Positions 1 to 7,826 of a stretch of DNA of 41,023 nucleotides are shown here, one piece after another; within the stretch, counting starts at the first letter, position 1, and the number at the start of each line of letters is the position of its first letter. The DNA is taken from contig CACYXI010000015.1 of NCBI GenBank assembly GCA_902778265.1, positions 1 through 41,023 on the forward strand, in the 5' to 3' direction. A program made the translations under genes and the position numbers. The notes under the pieces were generated by a model that saw only the letters and a program-made list of their open reading frames with translations, ran no database searches and was not told where the DNA came from. This stretch comes from an uncultured Bacteroidales bacterium. GTDB taxonomy: Bacteria; Bacteroidota; Bacteroidia; Bacteroidales; Bacteroidaceae.

Positions 1-27
1 ACCAATTGAAAATGGGAAATTATTAAA

Positions 28-84
28 ACGCAGAGACGCTAAGACGCAGAGAAAATAAACTTTTGCGACTTAGCGTCTTTGCGT
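28..84. repeat. Inverted repeat with arms of 8-nt tandem units
   Basis: The left arm holds three 8-nt units starting at 28, 36 and 44 (ACGCAGAG, ACGCTAAG, ACGCAGAG). The right arm holds three units at 61, 69 and 77 (TTTTGCGA, CTTAGCGT, CTTTGCGT), which are near reverse complements. The loop is about 9 nt and A-rich. No coding potential is seen. As RNA it would form a long imperfect stem. Confidence 0.8.
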
Positions 85-151
85 TCTATGCACAATGGCG
101 AAAATTGGGAATGTAAAGTAAATTGTTTACAAGAAAATAGAGACCCTGCGT

Positions 152-274
152 GAGTTAAGAGTGAAAAGTGAAGAGTGAAGAATTCAAGTTACATTTTATT
201 GCGTAAGGCTAATTACGACCTTAACCTGCATTACTAACTAAAATTCTTCACTCTTCACTTTTCACTCTTCACTT
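152..274. repeat. Inverted repeat with arms of 7-nt tandem units
   Basis: The left arm is built of heptamers at 152, 159, 166 and 173 (GAGTTAA, GAGTGAA, AAGTGAA, GAGTGAA). The right arm has heptamers at 247, 254, 261 and 268 (TTCACTC or TTCACTT). The roughly 65-nt loop contains GTAAGGCT at 203-210, a word also found in two other hairpins of the window. The right arm ends one nt from the stop codon of the DUF4139 gene, so it lies directly in that gene's 3' end and may act in termination or mRNA stability (inference). Confidence 0.85.
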
Positions 275-275
275 A

Positions 276-2165
276 TCATTCCACATTCAGCCAACGGCTC
301 TTTGGGAACTTCACCTTGTATGCCACGATAAACTCGCGTTGTTCGTTAGGCTGTAGCTGCAACTGCCATTCAACGATACCTGTTGTCTTGTCCAACTGTC
401 CACCGCTGAGTTCCTCGGTGGTAACGGTGATGTTTGAATTCTCTGATACTGGTATCTGATCACGCAACGTGAGCGAAACGGCTTCCTTGCGACTATTCTT
501 AACCGTGATGCGCCATGTGAGACTCTGCTCCTGTGTGGTAGCCAACAGACGACGGGTTGAACGTCCTGACACCTGTGTGCGCTGTATGCGGATGCCGTTG
601 TCTCTGCCTAATGAGAAATGCAGGGTGTCATTGACTACCGTTGGGTCAAGGATTGTCTTGCCTACGAATGAGTTCTCGAAATATACGCTTGCCTCACCTT
701 CGAGCAGACTGTATTGTTGCCATTCGGTAGCATCAGCCACAAGGAATGCGTCCTTGTCGGCACGTGGGATGCCAAGATACTGATAGGTGGCAGGCAGTTG
801 ATAGCGTGCAATCTCCGTAGTGGTGGTCTTGCCGTCGGATGCAATAGTGAGCGGCTGCTGAATTTCAAATTCGTAGCCGAACTGTGCCTTTTGCTCCTTG
901 ACCTCAATAAGGTCGCTCTCTTGCTTTGCCTTTGCTTTTTTAACCTCAACACCCGAAGCCCTTCCTTCGAGAGCATGAGCAACTTCATTGCGACTTGACC
1001 TTCTCCTTTCGACACCATAACCGATAACCACAACATCGTTCAATGTGGTTTTGTCTTCTTTCAACGTGACATTCAGAGTAGAGCCTTTGACTGTGCGTGT
1101 CTGAGTCAGATAACCTATGTATGAGAATGACAGTTGGTTTCTGTCGCGAGGCAAGGAGATACTATAACGTCCGTTGGAATCAGTAACAGTACCAAGACTT
1201 GTGCCTTCCACCTTGACCGTAGCTCCTATTATCGCGTCGCCGTTCTCATCACTAACCACACCTGACACGCCTTCCGCAACCGCTTCATTATCATAGCGAG
1301 GAGCCGACCTTCCATAGTCGAGCCAATAGGTGCGCAACTCCGGAGCAATATTTGAACGGTTTGGATTGGCAGAGGAGAGAGTTACAGGTATGTTTTTCCA
1401 TTCCTCCTTAGTGTTTTGGAACATGTTGGCCTTATAGGACAGTTGCAGAGGCTGACTTACACCTTCAGAACGGATGTCGTAGGTAGGATACCAACCTGCA
1501 TTTTTCACATAATATGTAAGGGTGAAATCCACCTTGCCAGCCTGTGGAACTTGCAGTTTGAGTTCTGCCTCGGTGATGGTTTTCAGCTTCAGGTGGGCGA
1601 TGGAATCGGCAGTCTTTTGTTGCTTTTCACGTATCTCAGCCAACTTCACAAGTTCCTGATCTATGGAAATGGCTTTCTTCTTCAGCTCAAGCATTTGCTG
1701 GGCATAATAGTCGTTGAGTTCCTTGATGTTAGCGAGAGGTGTAACGGCGGTGCGGTTGCCTGTGGAGCAGTTGGTTTTCAGCATTTCAAGCTGAGCATTC
1801 ACCACTTCCAACTGCGATTTCACCTCGCGTTCCTTGTCGTCGGTCTGCTTCACCTTTTGCTCAGCCTCACGCAACTGCTTGATACGCTGGAGGCTATCGG
1901 GGTGAATGGTTCTATAGTTCACGCCAAGCACGGTGAGTTTGCCGTGCGCCTTGATCTGCATACTCTTAACGTCGGTATATGGCGAAAGTCCCGTAAAGGT
2001 GACGATTTGCTCACCTGCCATGAGGTTCATGGAATGGGTACGTTCCACCTGCGCACCATTGGTAAACACGGTGACGTGCTTAAGTTCTGGTGTCACTTTC
2101 TTGTTTTCTGCCTTTGCCACGGTCACAAGCATTAGTGCCATAGCCATTGCGAGTAGATGCTTCAT
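276..2165 (-). CDS. DUF4139 (MuiA-like) envelope protein with inserted carboxypeptidase-regulatory-like domain
   Basis: A 629-residue secreted protein. The start at 2165 gives a clean signal peptide (MKHLLAMAMALMLVTVAKA). A longer reading from 2219 is rejected because its extra residues come from the tandem repeat upstream. After the signal comes a beta-rich N-terminal region of DUF4140 type, a charged coiled coil at about residues 90-190, then a DUF4139 domain. That domain is interrupted at about residues 300-385 by a carboxypeptidase-regulatory-like fold (GVVSDENGDAIIGATVKVEG) ending in VVVIGYG, the signature that precedes the plug in SusC-type receptors; no plug or barrel follows. Family members are annotated as mucoidy inhibitor MuiA-like, but their biochemical role is not established. 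It lies downstream of a TPR gene on the same strand. Confidence 0.85.
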   Translation of the reverse strand: MKHLLAMAMALMLVTVAKAENKKVTPELKHVTVFTNGAQVERTHSMNLMAGEQIVTFTGLSPYTDVKSMQIKAHGKLTVLGVNYRTIHPDSLQRIKQLREAEQKVKQTDDKEREVKSQLEVVNAQLEMLKTNCSTGNRTAVTPLANIKELNDYYAQQMLELKKKAISIDQELVKLAEIREKQQKTADSIAHLKLKTITEAELKLQVPQAGKVDFTLTYYVKNAGWYPTYDIRSEGVSQPLQLSYKANMFQNTKEEWKNIPVTLSSANPNRSNIAPELRTYWLDYGRSAPRYDNEAVAEGVSGVVSDENGDAIIGATVKVEGTSLGTVTDSNGRYSISLPRDRNQLSFSYIGYLTQTRTVKGSTLNVTLKEDKTTLNDVVVIGYGVERRRSSRNEVAHALEGRASGVEVKKAKAKQESDLIEVKEQKAQFGYEFEIQQPLTIASDGKTTTTEIARYQLPATYQYLGIPRADKDAFLVADATEWQQYSLLEGEASVYFENSFVGKTILDPTVVNDTLHFSLGRDNGIRIQRTQVSGRSTRRLLATTQEQSLTWRITVKNSRKEAVSLTLRDQIPVSENSNITVTTEELSGGQLDKTTGIVEWQLQLQPNEQREFIVAYKVKFPKSRWLNVE

Positions 2166-2182
2166 ATGTTGGATTTTTTTGT

Positions 2183-2360
2183 GGAGTACAAGAAGTACAA
2201 GGAGTAATAAGGAGTACAAGACGATAGTATTTATCGTTGAAAGGTGAGGAGATTAAGGTTGAGGGTTTATTTCTATCATACCTTATTCCACAAAACACTA
2301 TTCCATAGAAAGACATTCGTCTTGTACTCCTTGAACTCCTTGTACTCCTTATTACTCCTT
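2183..2360. repeat. Inverted repeat with arms of ~9-nt tandem units
   Basis: The left arm (2183-2224) contains units GGAGTACAA, GAAGTACAA, GGAGTAATA and a final GGAGTACAAG. The right arm (2317-2360) contains CTTGTACTC at 2321, CTTGAACTC at 2330, CTTGTACTC at 2339 and CTTATTACTC at 2348. The same words occur in both arms but in a different order, so several pairing registers are possible. The element fills the gap between the TPR gene stop (2365) and the DUF4139 start (2165), both on the minus strand. Confidence 0.85.
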
Positions 2361-2364
2361 AAAA

Positions 2365-4389
2365 TTATTTTTTGCTATTCGACTTAATAATACTATAAGC
2401 GGAGTACAAGCCAAGCTCTCCAGCCTTGCTTAGATCGGCATTGCCTGTAGGTTTGTCTCCTTTATAATAATACACCATGCCACGATTGAAATATGCCTCG
2501 GCAAGACGATCGTCGAGCGCTATGGCACGGGTGAAATACTGTATTGCCTTGTCGTAGTCCTGACGATGCGCAAGGAATGTGCCGTGACAATAGAGTATGT
2601 AGGCATTGTCCTTGTCGAGAGCCTCTGCTTTCTCAAAATCAGCACTAACGCTCTTCAAACGTAGCTGAGCGGTCTTTGGATCAGCGCCATTCTCATAGTC
2701 AGCCTGACGCGCATTGCATACAGCCCTATGCCACCAACCAATAGCCGAATTAGGATTTTCCGCCAAATACGCATCCACATCCTTGAGGGCATCACCATAG
2801 TTCTGACCAATGCAGTAAGCCACGCTTCGGGCGAGATAGGTGATAGGTGATAGGTGTTGGGTGTTGGATATCTTTTCCGTGAGGGCATCAGTCACATCAA
2901 ACTGCTTCTTTATCTGATCGTTAGTGAGGTGCGTAGATATGGTTGAGACCGTAAGTCGGGCATTCTCCATCTGCTTATTAACCGCGTCAACCTCAGTTAC
3001 GAAAGGATGATAGTTGGTCATGGCGTTGCTGTAATCAAACAACGACAGACTGATATACGGCTGATACTGTGATTCTACACGATGGTTCTGCACCTTACCG
3101 CGATACTCACTCTTATACTCGTGCTCGTCGGTCTGCTCGTCCTCCACAACTATCTGGTCATACTTGTCAAGATCAATCTCGCTCTTCTTACGCATAGCCT
3201 CCAGTTTCTTACGACTCCAGCGAGGCTGCTTACCCAGATGCTTGTCGTTCTGCGCTTTCAGAATGCGGAACTCATCCATTTCGGCCTTGGCATTCATACC
3301 CAACCGACGATAGCATGACGCACGATAATGCAGACCAGTCCAGAAATTAGGGAACTCGTCTATCACCTTGGTATAGTCGGCTATTGCCGCCTTGAGGTCG
3401 CCTGTACGGTCAAGAAGAGTGGCACGGTTGAAGAGTGCCATCATGTTATTCGGCTCAAGGGCAAGCACATAGTTGAAGTCTTCTATGGCATTGTTGTCAT
3501 CGCCTACCTGCTGACGCAAGAGACCGCGATTATAGTGCGCAAGGAAATTGTTCGGTTCAAGATCGAGGGCAAGGTTATAGTCGGACATTGCACCTCGGAG
3601 ATTATTCAGTCGCAGACGAGCCACGGCACGGTTTACGTAGTTGCCTGCCTTCTTCGGTTTCAGATGGATAGCCTTTGAGAGATATTCGTCGGCGTCCTTC
3701 CACTCACTCCTCGACATACAGATAGCGCCTCTAAGTCGCCAAGCCTCTGCATTATACGGATCTACCTCCAATGCCTTGCCAAGCCACTCGTTGCCTTTCA
3801 GCGTATCTTTCTGCTGAAGATATGCCTCGCACTTCAGAAGATAGGGCGATGCGTATTTCTTCCACTTGGTGATGATGGTGTCAAGTTCGAGATGTGCACG
3901 TTCATAGTCCTTCATCTCCACACGACATGCCGCACGGTTATACCAGAAATTCTGGCTCGTAGGGTCGAGCGACAGAGCCTTGGTATAGTCGGCAATAGCT
4001 CCATCATAGTCGCCTATACGGATGCGTGAGATACCGCGCAGATCATAAAGCAGTGTGATGTATGGGTTCAGTCGGATAGCCTCCGACGCATCAGCCTCCG
4101 CACCTCGGTAGTCGTCGAGGTGGAACTTTGCAATAGCTCTCATCTGCCACGGTTCGTAGAGGTATGGCTTCATGGCTATCACCTGATTAAAATACTGAAT
4201 GCCAAGGATATAGTCCTCGTAATACACGGCAACGCGACCCGAGGTTATAAGTCGGTCAACGTTATATTGGGCATGGACTTTAGTTGCTCCTCCAAAAAGA
4301 AAAACAAGTAATACAAAGGCTATTCGGGAGAAGATTTTTCCTTGCATCATTCTCCTTATTATAATACCCGTGCATTCCTTAGTCTTCAT
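2365..4389 (-). CDS. Secreted multi-TPR repeat protein
   Basis: A 674-residue protein with a signal sequence and about ten tetratricopeptide repeats. Typical repeats read like LEPNNFLAHYNRGLLRQQVG and LSLDPTSQNFWYNRAACRVE, with the usual small/large residue spacing. A central charged linker (about residues 385-430) separates the N-terminal TPR array from a C-terminal set. TPR arrays mediate protein-protein contacts; no enzymatic domain is seen, so the partner is unknown. The start is ambiguous: M1 at 4389 gives a long n-region, while the Met pair at 4350/4347 gives a more compact signal peptide (MMQGKIFSRIAFVLLVFLFG) and directly follows AAGGAGA. Cleavage is probably after VHA. It may be cotranscribed with the DUF4139 gene downstream. 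Confidence 0.8.
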   Translation of the reverse strand: MKTKECTGIIIRRMMQGKIFSRIAFVLLVFLFGGATKVHAQYNVDRLITSGRVAVYYEDYILGIQYFNQVIAMKPYLYEPWQMRAIAKFHLDDYRGAEADASEAIRLNPYITLLYDLRGISRIRIGDYDGAIADYTKALSLDPTSQNFWYNRAACRVEMKDYERAHLELDTIITKWKKYASPYLLKCEAYLQQKDTLKGNEWLGKALEVDPYNAEAWRLRGAICMSRSEWKDADEYLSKAIHLKPKKAGNYVNRAVARLRLNNLRGAMSDYNLALDLEPNNFLAHYNRGLLRQQVGDDNNAIEDFNYVLALEPNNMMALFNRATLLDRTGDLKAAIADYTKVIDEFPNFWTGLHYRASCYRRLGMNAKAEMDEFRILKAQNDKHLGKQPRWSRKKLEAMRKKSEIDLDKYDQIVVEDEQTDEHEYKSEYRGKVQNHRVESQYQPYISLSLFDYSNAMTNYHPFVTEVDAVNKQMENARLTVSTISTHLTNDQIKKQFDVTDALTEKISNTQHLSPITYLARSVAYCIGQNYGDALKDVDAYLAENPNSAIGWWHRAVCNARQADYENGADPKTAQLRLKSVSADFEKAEALDKDNAYILYCHGTFLAHRQDYDKAIQYFTRAIALDDRLAEAYFNRGMVYYYKGDKPTGNADLSKAGELGLYSAYSIIKSNSKK

Positions 4390-4447
4390 ATATAAGTCTT
4401 TTGACTGAAAAGTTAATTAGTAGAATACCGCTTATGCGGAGTTTTTA

Positions 4448-4654
4448 GGAAATAAATTGCCAGTAAATTAAATTCAGTAAATTATTTTTGATGCACCTTA
4501 CGGTGCTTGGCTTTCAAGAAAATTGATCACGATGGCCAGAAAATTTAATCCAGAAAATTAAAATTTTCTGGTAATTTTCTAAAAATTTTGTTCCGAAAAA
4601 CAGCAGCTTGCTGCTATAATTTACTGAATATAATTTACTGGCAATTTACTTTCC
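4448..4654. repeat. 207-bp palindromic repeat element, copy A
   Basis: This element fills most of the 4390-4688 gap. Its ends are inverted repeats of about 33 nt built around TAAATT and CAGTAAATTA words. Inside are three smaller palindromes: a GCACC/GGTGC stem near 4493-4506, a CCAGAAAATT/AATTTTCTGG stem near 4550-4572, and AGCAGCTTGCTGCT near 4602-4615. A second copy in opposite orientation lies at 7564-7772, about 85-90% identical by eye. No open reading frame is present, so it looks like a non-autonomous (MITE-like) or structural RNA element. Confidence 0.85.
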
Positions 4655-4688
4655 ACAAAAAAAGAAAATTTGCTTTCCCAAAGAGGGG

Positions 4689-5252
4689 CTATTTTCCCCT
4701 TGGAATTCTCACCTTGTATCCGCAACGGAAACGTCCCTGAAGCAGGGCGCGAAGCTTTGACTTGATAAGCTGCTTGCGGAGTGGTGAGATACGGTCGATG
4801 AACATCTTACCTTCAAGATGATCAAACTCATGCTGCATTACGCGAGCCAGATAACCGTCAACCCATTCATCGTGCTCTTGGAAATCCTCATCCATATACT
4901 TCACACGGATGCGTGTAGGGCGCACTACCTTCTCGTGGATTGCAGGCAATGACAGACAACCTTCCTCTGATGAATCCTTCTCCGTATCATCATACTCAAC
5001 GATATGAGCATTGATATACACCTTGCGGAAGTCCTTGTACTGTGGAAGATCCTCTGACAGCACATCGAGGTCGATGACCACTATGCGCACGTCACGACCT
5101 ACCTGCGGTGCTGCAAGTCCGATACCCTCGCTATCGGCAAGGGTTTCCCACATATCTTCAATAAATTTCTTAAGTTCTGGATAGTCAGGTGTTATATCCT
5201 GAGCCTCCTTGCGGAGAACAGGCTGACCATAAGTATAAATAGGTAATATCAT
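4689..5252 (-). CDS. def: Peptide deformylase
   Basis: A 187-residue cytoplasmic metalloenzyme that removes the formyl group from the N-terminal methionine of new proteins. All three family motifs are present: GIGLAAPQV (residues 43-51), EGCLSLP with the metal-binding Cys99, and QHEFDHLEG with the ligands His141 and His145 and the catalytic Glu142. Length and spacing are normal for a type I-like bacterial enzyme. Its start codon overlaps the yqgF stop by 4 nt (ATGA), so it is the third gene of the SPOR lipoprotein-yqgF-def operon and probably translationally coupled. Confidence 0.97.
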   Translation of the reverse strand: MILPIYTYGQPVLRKEAQDITPDYPELKKFIEDMWETLADSEGIGLAAPQVGRDVRIVVIDLDVLSEDLPQYKDFRKVYINAHIVEYDDTEKDSSEEGCLSLPAIHEKVVRPTRIRVKYMDEDFQEHDEWVDGYLARVMQHEFDHLEGKMFIDRISPLRKQLIKSKLRALLQGRFRCGYKVRIPRGK

Positions 5253-5659
5253 ATAGACTGCATATAACTTTGCAAAATAATCGTGGCACTTATCTCATCG
5301 ACGAGCGCTTTATCCTGACGGGCTTTCTTCTTCAAGCCACCATCAAGCATAGCCTTGTGAGCCAGTACCGACGTGAATCTCTCATCCACATACTCTATCG
5401 GCACTTCGGGATGCCCATTCCGCCATCTGTTGACAAAAGCTTCCACCCTCGCAAGGTTCTCGCTTGGCTGGCCGTTTGGCTGCATAGGCTTCCCTATGAC
5501 CACCCTCTCCACCTGTTCGCGTAAAAGATAGTCATTGAGATAGTCCCATAACAAATGAGTACTGACAGTGGCCAGCCCGTTTGCGATAATCTTCAACGGG
5601 TCGGTCACTGCCAGTCCTGTGCGTTTACGGCCGTAATCAATAGATAGTATTCTACCCAT
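5249..5659 (-). CDS. yqgF: Putative pre-16S rRNA nuclease, YqgF/RuvX family
   Basis: A 136-residue RNase H-fold protein. The N-terminal motif SIDYGRKRTGLAVTD carries the first catalytic Asp (Asp8). Later elements are VVIGKPMQPNG, IEYVDERFTS with the conserved acidic pair, and VDEISATIILQSYM near the C-terminus. Family members process the 5' end of 16S rRNA in E. coli and were earlier predicted Holliday junction resolvases. The start shares one nt with the stop of the upstream lipoprotein gene (TAATG), and the stop overlaps def by 4 nt. Confidence 0.93.
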   Translation of the reverse strand: MGRILSIDYGRKRTGLAVTDPLKIIANGLATVSTHLLWDYLNDYLLREQVERVVIGKPMQPNGQPSENLARVEAFVNRWRNGHPEVPIEYVDERFTSVLAHKAMLDGGLKKKARQDKALVDEISATIILQSYMQSI

Positions 5660-6360
5660 TAATTATTATTATAGAGCAACCATGCACCTGGGTAGTTAGC
5701 ACTCAGGTTGTCACGGCTCATGATAGCGTCCTGCTTTGTGTCGTATGTAGAAGCGATTACACGGTACATGTTACGATCCTGGTTGTATGCCACCTGCGCA
5801 GAATAGCCAGAGTTAACGAGTGTACGCTGAAGACCTTCTGCGTTAGCCTTTACACCGAAAGAACCTACTACAACAGAGAATGCCTTGAGACCAGAACCGT
5901 TGACGATAGTGAGACGCTCCTGACGAACAGGTACGTTGTCATTAGCTGGCTGCTGCGCAACCTGCTGCTGATACTGAGGTTGCTGCTGAACAACCTGCTG
6001 CTGATATTGTGGCTGCTGCTGTACGTACTGCTGCTGTGGCTGCTGCTGATACTGAGGCTGCTGCTGAACATACTGTTGTGGCTGCTGCTGGTACTGTGGC
6101 TGCTGCTGAACGTACTGCTGCTGTGGCTGCTGGTACTGAGGCTGCTGCTGATATTGTGGCTGCTGATACTGAGGCTGCTGCTGAACATACTGCTGCTGAA
6201 CAGGCTGAGCGATGTTCTGAGTAGGCTGCTGCTCAACGATTTCTTCCTGAGCCTTAGCCTTTTCATACGCCTTACGATATGCGCTCTCCTTTGAGGATAC
6301 GCAACTTGTGCATACTGCAACAGCTAAAAGTGCTGCACCATTAATAACTATCTTCTTCAT
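5659..6360 (-). CDS. SPOR-domain lipoprotein with Gln-rich repeat linker
   Basis: A 233-residue predicted lipoprotein. The N-terminus MKKIVINGAALLAVAVCTSC is signal-like, with Cys20 the likely lipidated residue. Residues about 45-140 are a low-complexity linker of repeated QQPQYQQ/QYVQQQ units, visible in DNA as tandem CTG/TGG-rich repeats at about 5950-6210. The C-terminal 75 residues (AFSVVVGSFGVKANAEGLQR onward) form a SPOR domain, which binds denuded septal peptidoglycan in other bacteria. The linker could let the domain reach the cell wall from the outer membrane (inference). It is the first gene of an operon with yqgF and def. The repeats make length variation between strains likely. 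Confidence 0.85.
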   Translation of the reverse strand: MKKIVINGAALLAVAVCTSCVSSKESAYRKAYEKAKAQEEIVEQQPTQNIAQPVQQQYVQQQPQYQQPQYQQQPQYQQPQQQYVQQQPQYQQQPQQYVQQQPQYQQQPQQQYVQQQPQYQQQVVQQQPQYQQQVAQQPANDNVPVRQERLTIVNGSGLKAFSVVVGSFGVKANAEGLQRTLVNSGYSAQVAYNQDRNMYRVIASTYDTKQDAIMSRDNLSANYPGAWLLYNNN

Positions 6361-6406
6361 GTTCTCTATGTACTATAGTTTTATAAATTCAATTGAAATC
6401 TGTGCA

Positions 6407-6414
6407 CAAAATTA
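6407..6414 (-). promoter_or_regulatory. -7 element for the SPOR-yqgF-def operon
   Basis: On the minus strand this reads TAATTTTG, a fit to the Bacteroidetes -7 consensus TAnnTTTG. It places transcription start near 6400, about 40 nt before the ATG at 6360. The -33 box is weak (CTTG, about 18 nt upstream). Confidence 0.5.
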
Positions 6415-6527
6415 CGAAAAAAATGCGAACGCAAGAAAGAAAAGCGCATAAAGTTTGTTAAATTAGCCGTAAAAAACGCATTTAAGCACTAAAAACGGAA
6501 GATTTAAGGTTTTTAACACTAAAAAAA

Positions 6528-6558
6528 TTTGCAATTTCAGAAAGATTTCTTATCTTTG
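6528..6558 (+). promoter_or_regulatory. Bacteroidetes-type promoter for the ytxH operon
   Basis: TTTG at 6528-6531, a 19-nt spacer, then TATCTTTG at 6551-6558: a full match to the sigma-ABfr -33/-7 consensus. Start of transcription is expected near 6563, giving a leader of almost 100 nt before the ATG at 6661. Confidence 0.75.
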
Positions 6559-6660
6559 CACTCAGAGAATTGGTTAAGATGAAACAGATTCTTTCATCAA
6601 ATACTGATCACAAGTGAATAACAATCAATTAATAACTAACATTAAAAAGAATAATCAATT

Positions 6661-6870
6661 ATGAAAGCATTAGGTTACATAGGCGCATTCCTCGGCGGAG
6701 CCGTTGCAGGCGCAGCTCTCGGTGTTCTTCTCGCTCCTGAAGCAGGTGAAAGCACTCGCAATAAGCTATCCGACGCAGTTAAAAGTTTCTGCGACAAGCA
6801 TGATATCAAACTCACTCGCAAGCAGGTAGAGGAACTCGTTGACGAAGTACAGGACGCAGACCTTGCATAG
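6661..6870 (+). CDS. YtxH domain small membrane protein
   Basis: A 69-residue protein with one glycine/alanine-rich membrane helix (YIGAFLGGAVAGAALGVLLA) directly followed by PEAGESTRNKL, the hallmark of YtxH proteins. The remainder is a short amphipathic, acidic tail. The family is common and often stress-induced, but no biochemical role is established. It starts an operon with two more small genes (4-nt gap, then a 4-nt overlap). Confidence 0.85.
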   Translation: MKALGYIGAFLGGAVAGAALGVLLAPEAGESTRNKLSDAVKSFCDKHDIKLTRKQVEELVDEVQDADLA

Positions 6871-6873
6871 CAG

Positions 6874-7230
6874 ATGTTTTCCAGCGACAAAAACATAGAG
6901 ACAATAGCGCAGCTCGTCGAACAGCTTAAGCAATACGGCGGTCTGAAACTCGAGATGCTGAAGCTCGATGCTACGGAGAAGACGGTGAAGATTATCTCCG
7001 CCCTTATTCTCGGCTTCGTGCTCTTGCTCATCGTATGCGCCGTTGCCATCTGCGCCTCCTTCGCTGTTGCCTACGCACTTGGGGATATGTTCGACTCCGT
7101 CGCACTTGGATTCCTCTGCGTAGCCGCATTCTATCTATTATTATTGATAATCGTTTACGCGCGCAAGAAAGCATGGATTGAACGTCCACTCGTAAGGTTT
7201 CTTGCCACTATCCTATTAGAAGAGGTATGA
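6874..7230 (+). CDS. Holin-like / phage holin superfamily III-type membrane protein
   Basis: A 118-residue protein with an amphipathic N-terminal helix, two strongly hydrophobic segments (about residues 41-69 and 75-96) with a short acidic turn between them, and a basic segment YARKKAWIERPLVR. This layout matches proteins annotated as phage holin family or DUF1469 in Bacteroidales. Despite the name these are chromosomal genes beside YtxH and no phage genes are nearby, so a lysis role is not supported. An envelope-stress role is inference from context only. Confidence 0.65.
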   Translation: MFSSDKNIETIAQLVEQLKQYGGLKLEMLKLDATEKTVKIISALILGFVLLLIVCAVAICASFAVAYALGDMFDSVALGFLCVAAFYLLLLIIVYARKKAWIERPLVRFLATILLEEV

Positions 7231-7478
7231 CAGAAGAAGAACCACTAAAGTATCAGTCGCTCCTGGCTATCCGCGCACGTAAGGCACAACTAAACAAAGA
7301 TATTCAGCGTAGCGAACAAGAGATTAAATCAACTTGGAATGCTCTCTTCCATCCGAAGAAGAATCCAACTCCAAACACTCCTACCCAGCGATTCCTATCA
7401 TTGGCCTCATCAAGCGTGGGACTAATCGACGGTGCTTTGCTCGGTTGGAAACTATACAAGAAATTTATACAGAAATAA
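7227..7478 (+). CDS. Small hypothetical protein, third gene of the ytxH operon
   Basis: An 83-residue protein starting within the stop of the holin-like gene (ATGA overlap), which strongly suggests translational coupling. The N-terminal half is charged and helical (RKAQLNKDIQRSEQEIKST), then comes a Pro/Asn-rich linker and a weakly hydrophobic C-terminal segment (FLSLASSSVGLIDGALLGWK) ending in lysines. No family is recognised. The likely setting is a peripheral or single-span membrane protein working with the two preceding small proteins. Confidence 0.7.
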   Translation: MTEEEPLKYQSLLAIRARKAQLNKDIQRSEQEIKSTWNALFHPKKNPTPNTPTQRFLSLASSSVGLIDGALLGWKLYKKFIQK

Positions 7479-7495
7479 TCAAATCAATCTATCAG

Positions 7496-7530
7496 AAACA
7501 CCGTCCCTGAATAATCAGAGACGGTGTTTT
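7496..7530 (+). terminator. Intrinsic terminator of the ytxH operon
   Basis: A 10-bp perfect stem, AAACACCGTC at 7496-7505 and GACGGTGTTT at 7520-7529, with a 14-nt loop, ending in TTTT. It lies 18 nt after the stop codon. The A/T ends also allow activity on the opposite strand. Confidence 0.85.
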
Positions 7531-7563
7531 AGGGTAAAATCGGAAAGAAACCTCCGCTTTTAG

Positions 7564-7772
7564 GGAAGTAAATTACCTGTAAATTATATTCAGTAAATTA
7601 TAGCAGCAAGCTGCTTTTCACGGAACAAAAATTTTTAGAAAATTACCAGAAAATTAAAATTTTCTGGATTAATTTTTTTGGTCATCGTGAAAAATTTTCT
7701 TGAAAACCCAAGCACCGCAAGGTGCATCTAAAAATAATTTACTGAATTTAATTTACCGATAATTTACTTTCA
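7564..7772. repeat. Palindromic repeat element, copy B
   Basis: Second copy of the element at 4448-4654, here in opposite orientation. The same features recur: terminal inverted repeats with TAAATT and CAGTAAATTA words, AGCAGCAAGCTGCT near 7602, the CCAGAAAATT/TTTTCTGG stem near 7646-7667 and the GCACC/GGTGC stem near 7712-7724. It fills the gap between the ytxH operon terminator and the GH3 gene. Copies A and B therefore bracket the def and ytxH operons as an inverted pair. Confidence 0.85.
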
Positions 7773-7826
7773 GAAAAATCCCCCTCGCGCAAGCGAGCAT
7801 TTTTCATTCATCCACACCTAAACTAA

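Noticed and set aside
1416-2135. A 239-codon plus-strand frame opposite the DUF4139 gene
   Set aside because: It is the antisense shadow of a well-supported gene with signal peptide and conserved domains; its own translation shows no family features and it has no promoter.
5868-6320. Long frames rich in Ser or Leu on both strands over the SPOR gene
   Set aside because: They arise from the CTG/TGG tandem repeats that encode the Gln-rich linker; only the minus-strand frame has a signal peptide and SPOR domain.
6874-7230. Prophage or lysis module suggested by the holin-like protein
   Set aside because: No endolysin, portal, capsid or integrase genes are near, and the gene is in a chromosomal operon with YtxH.
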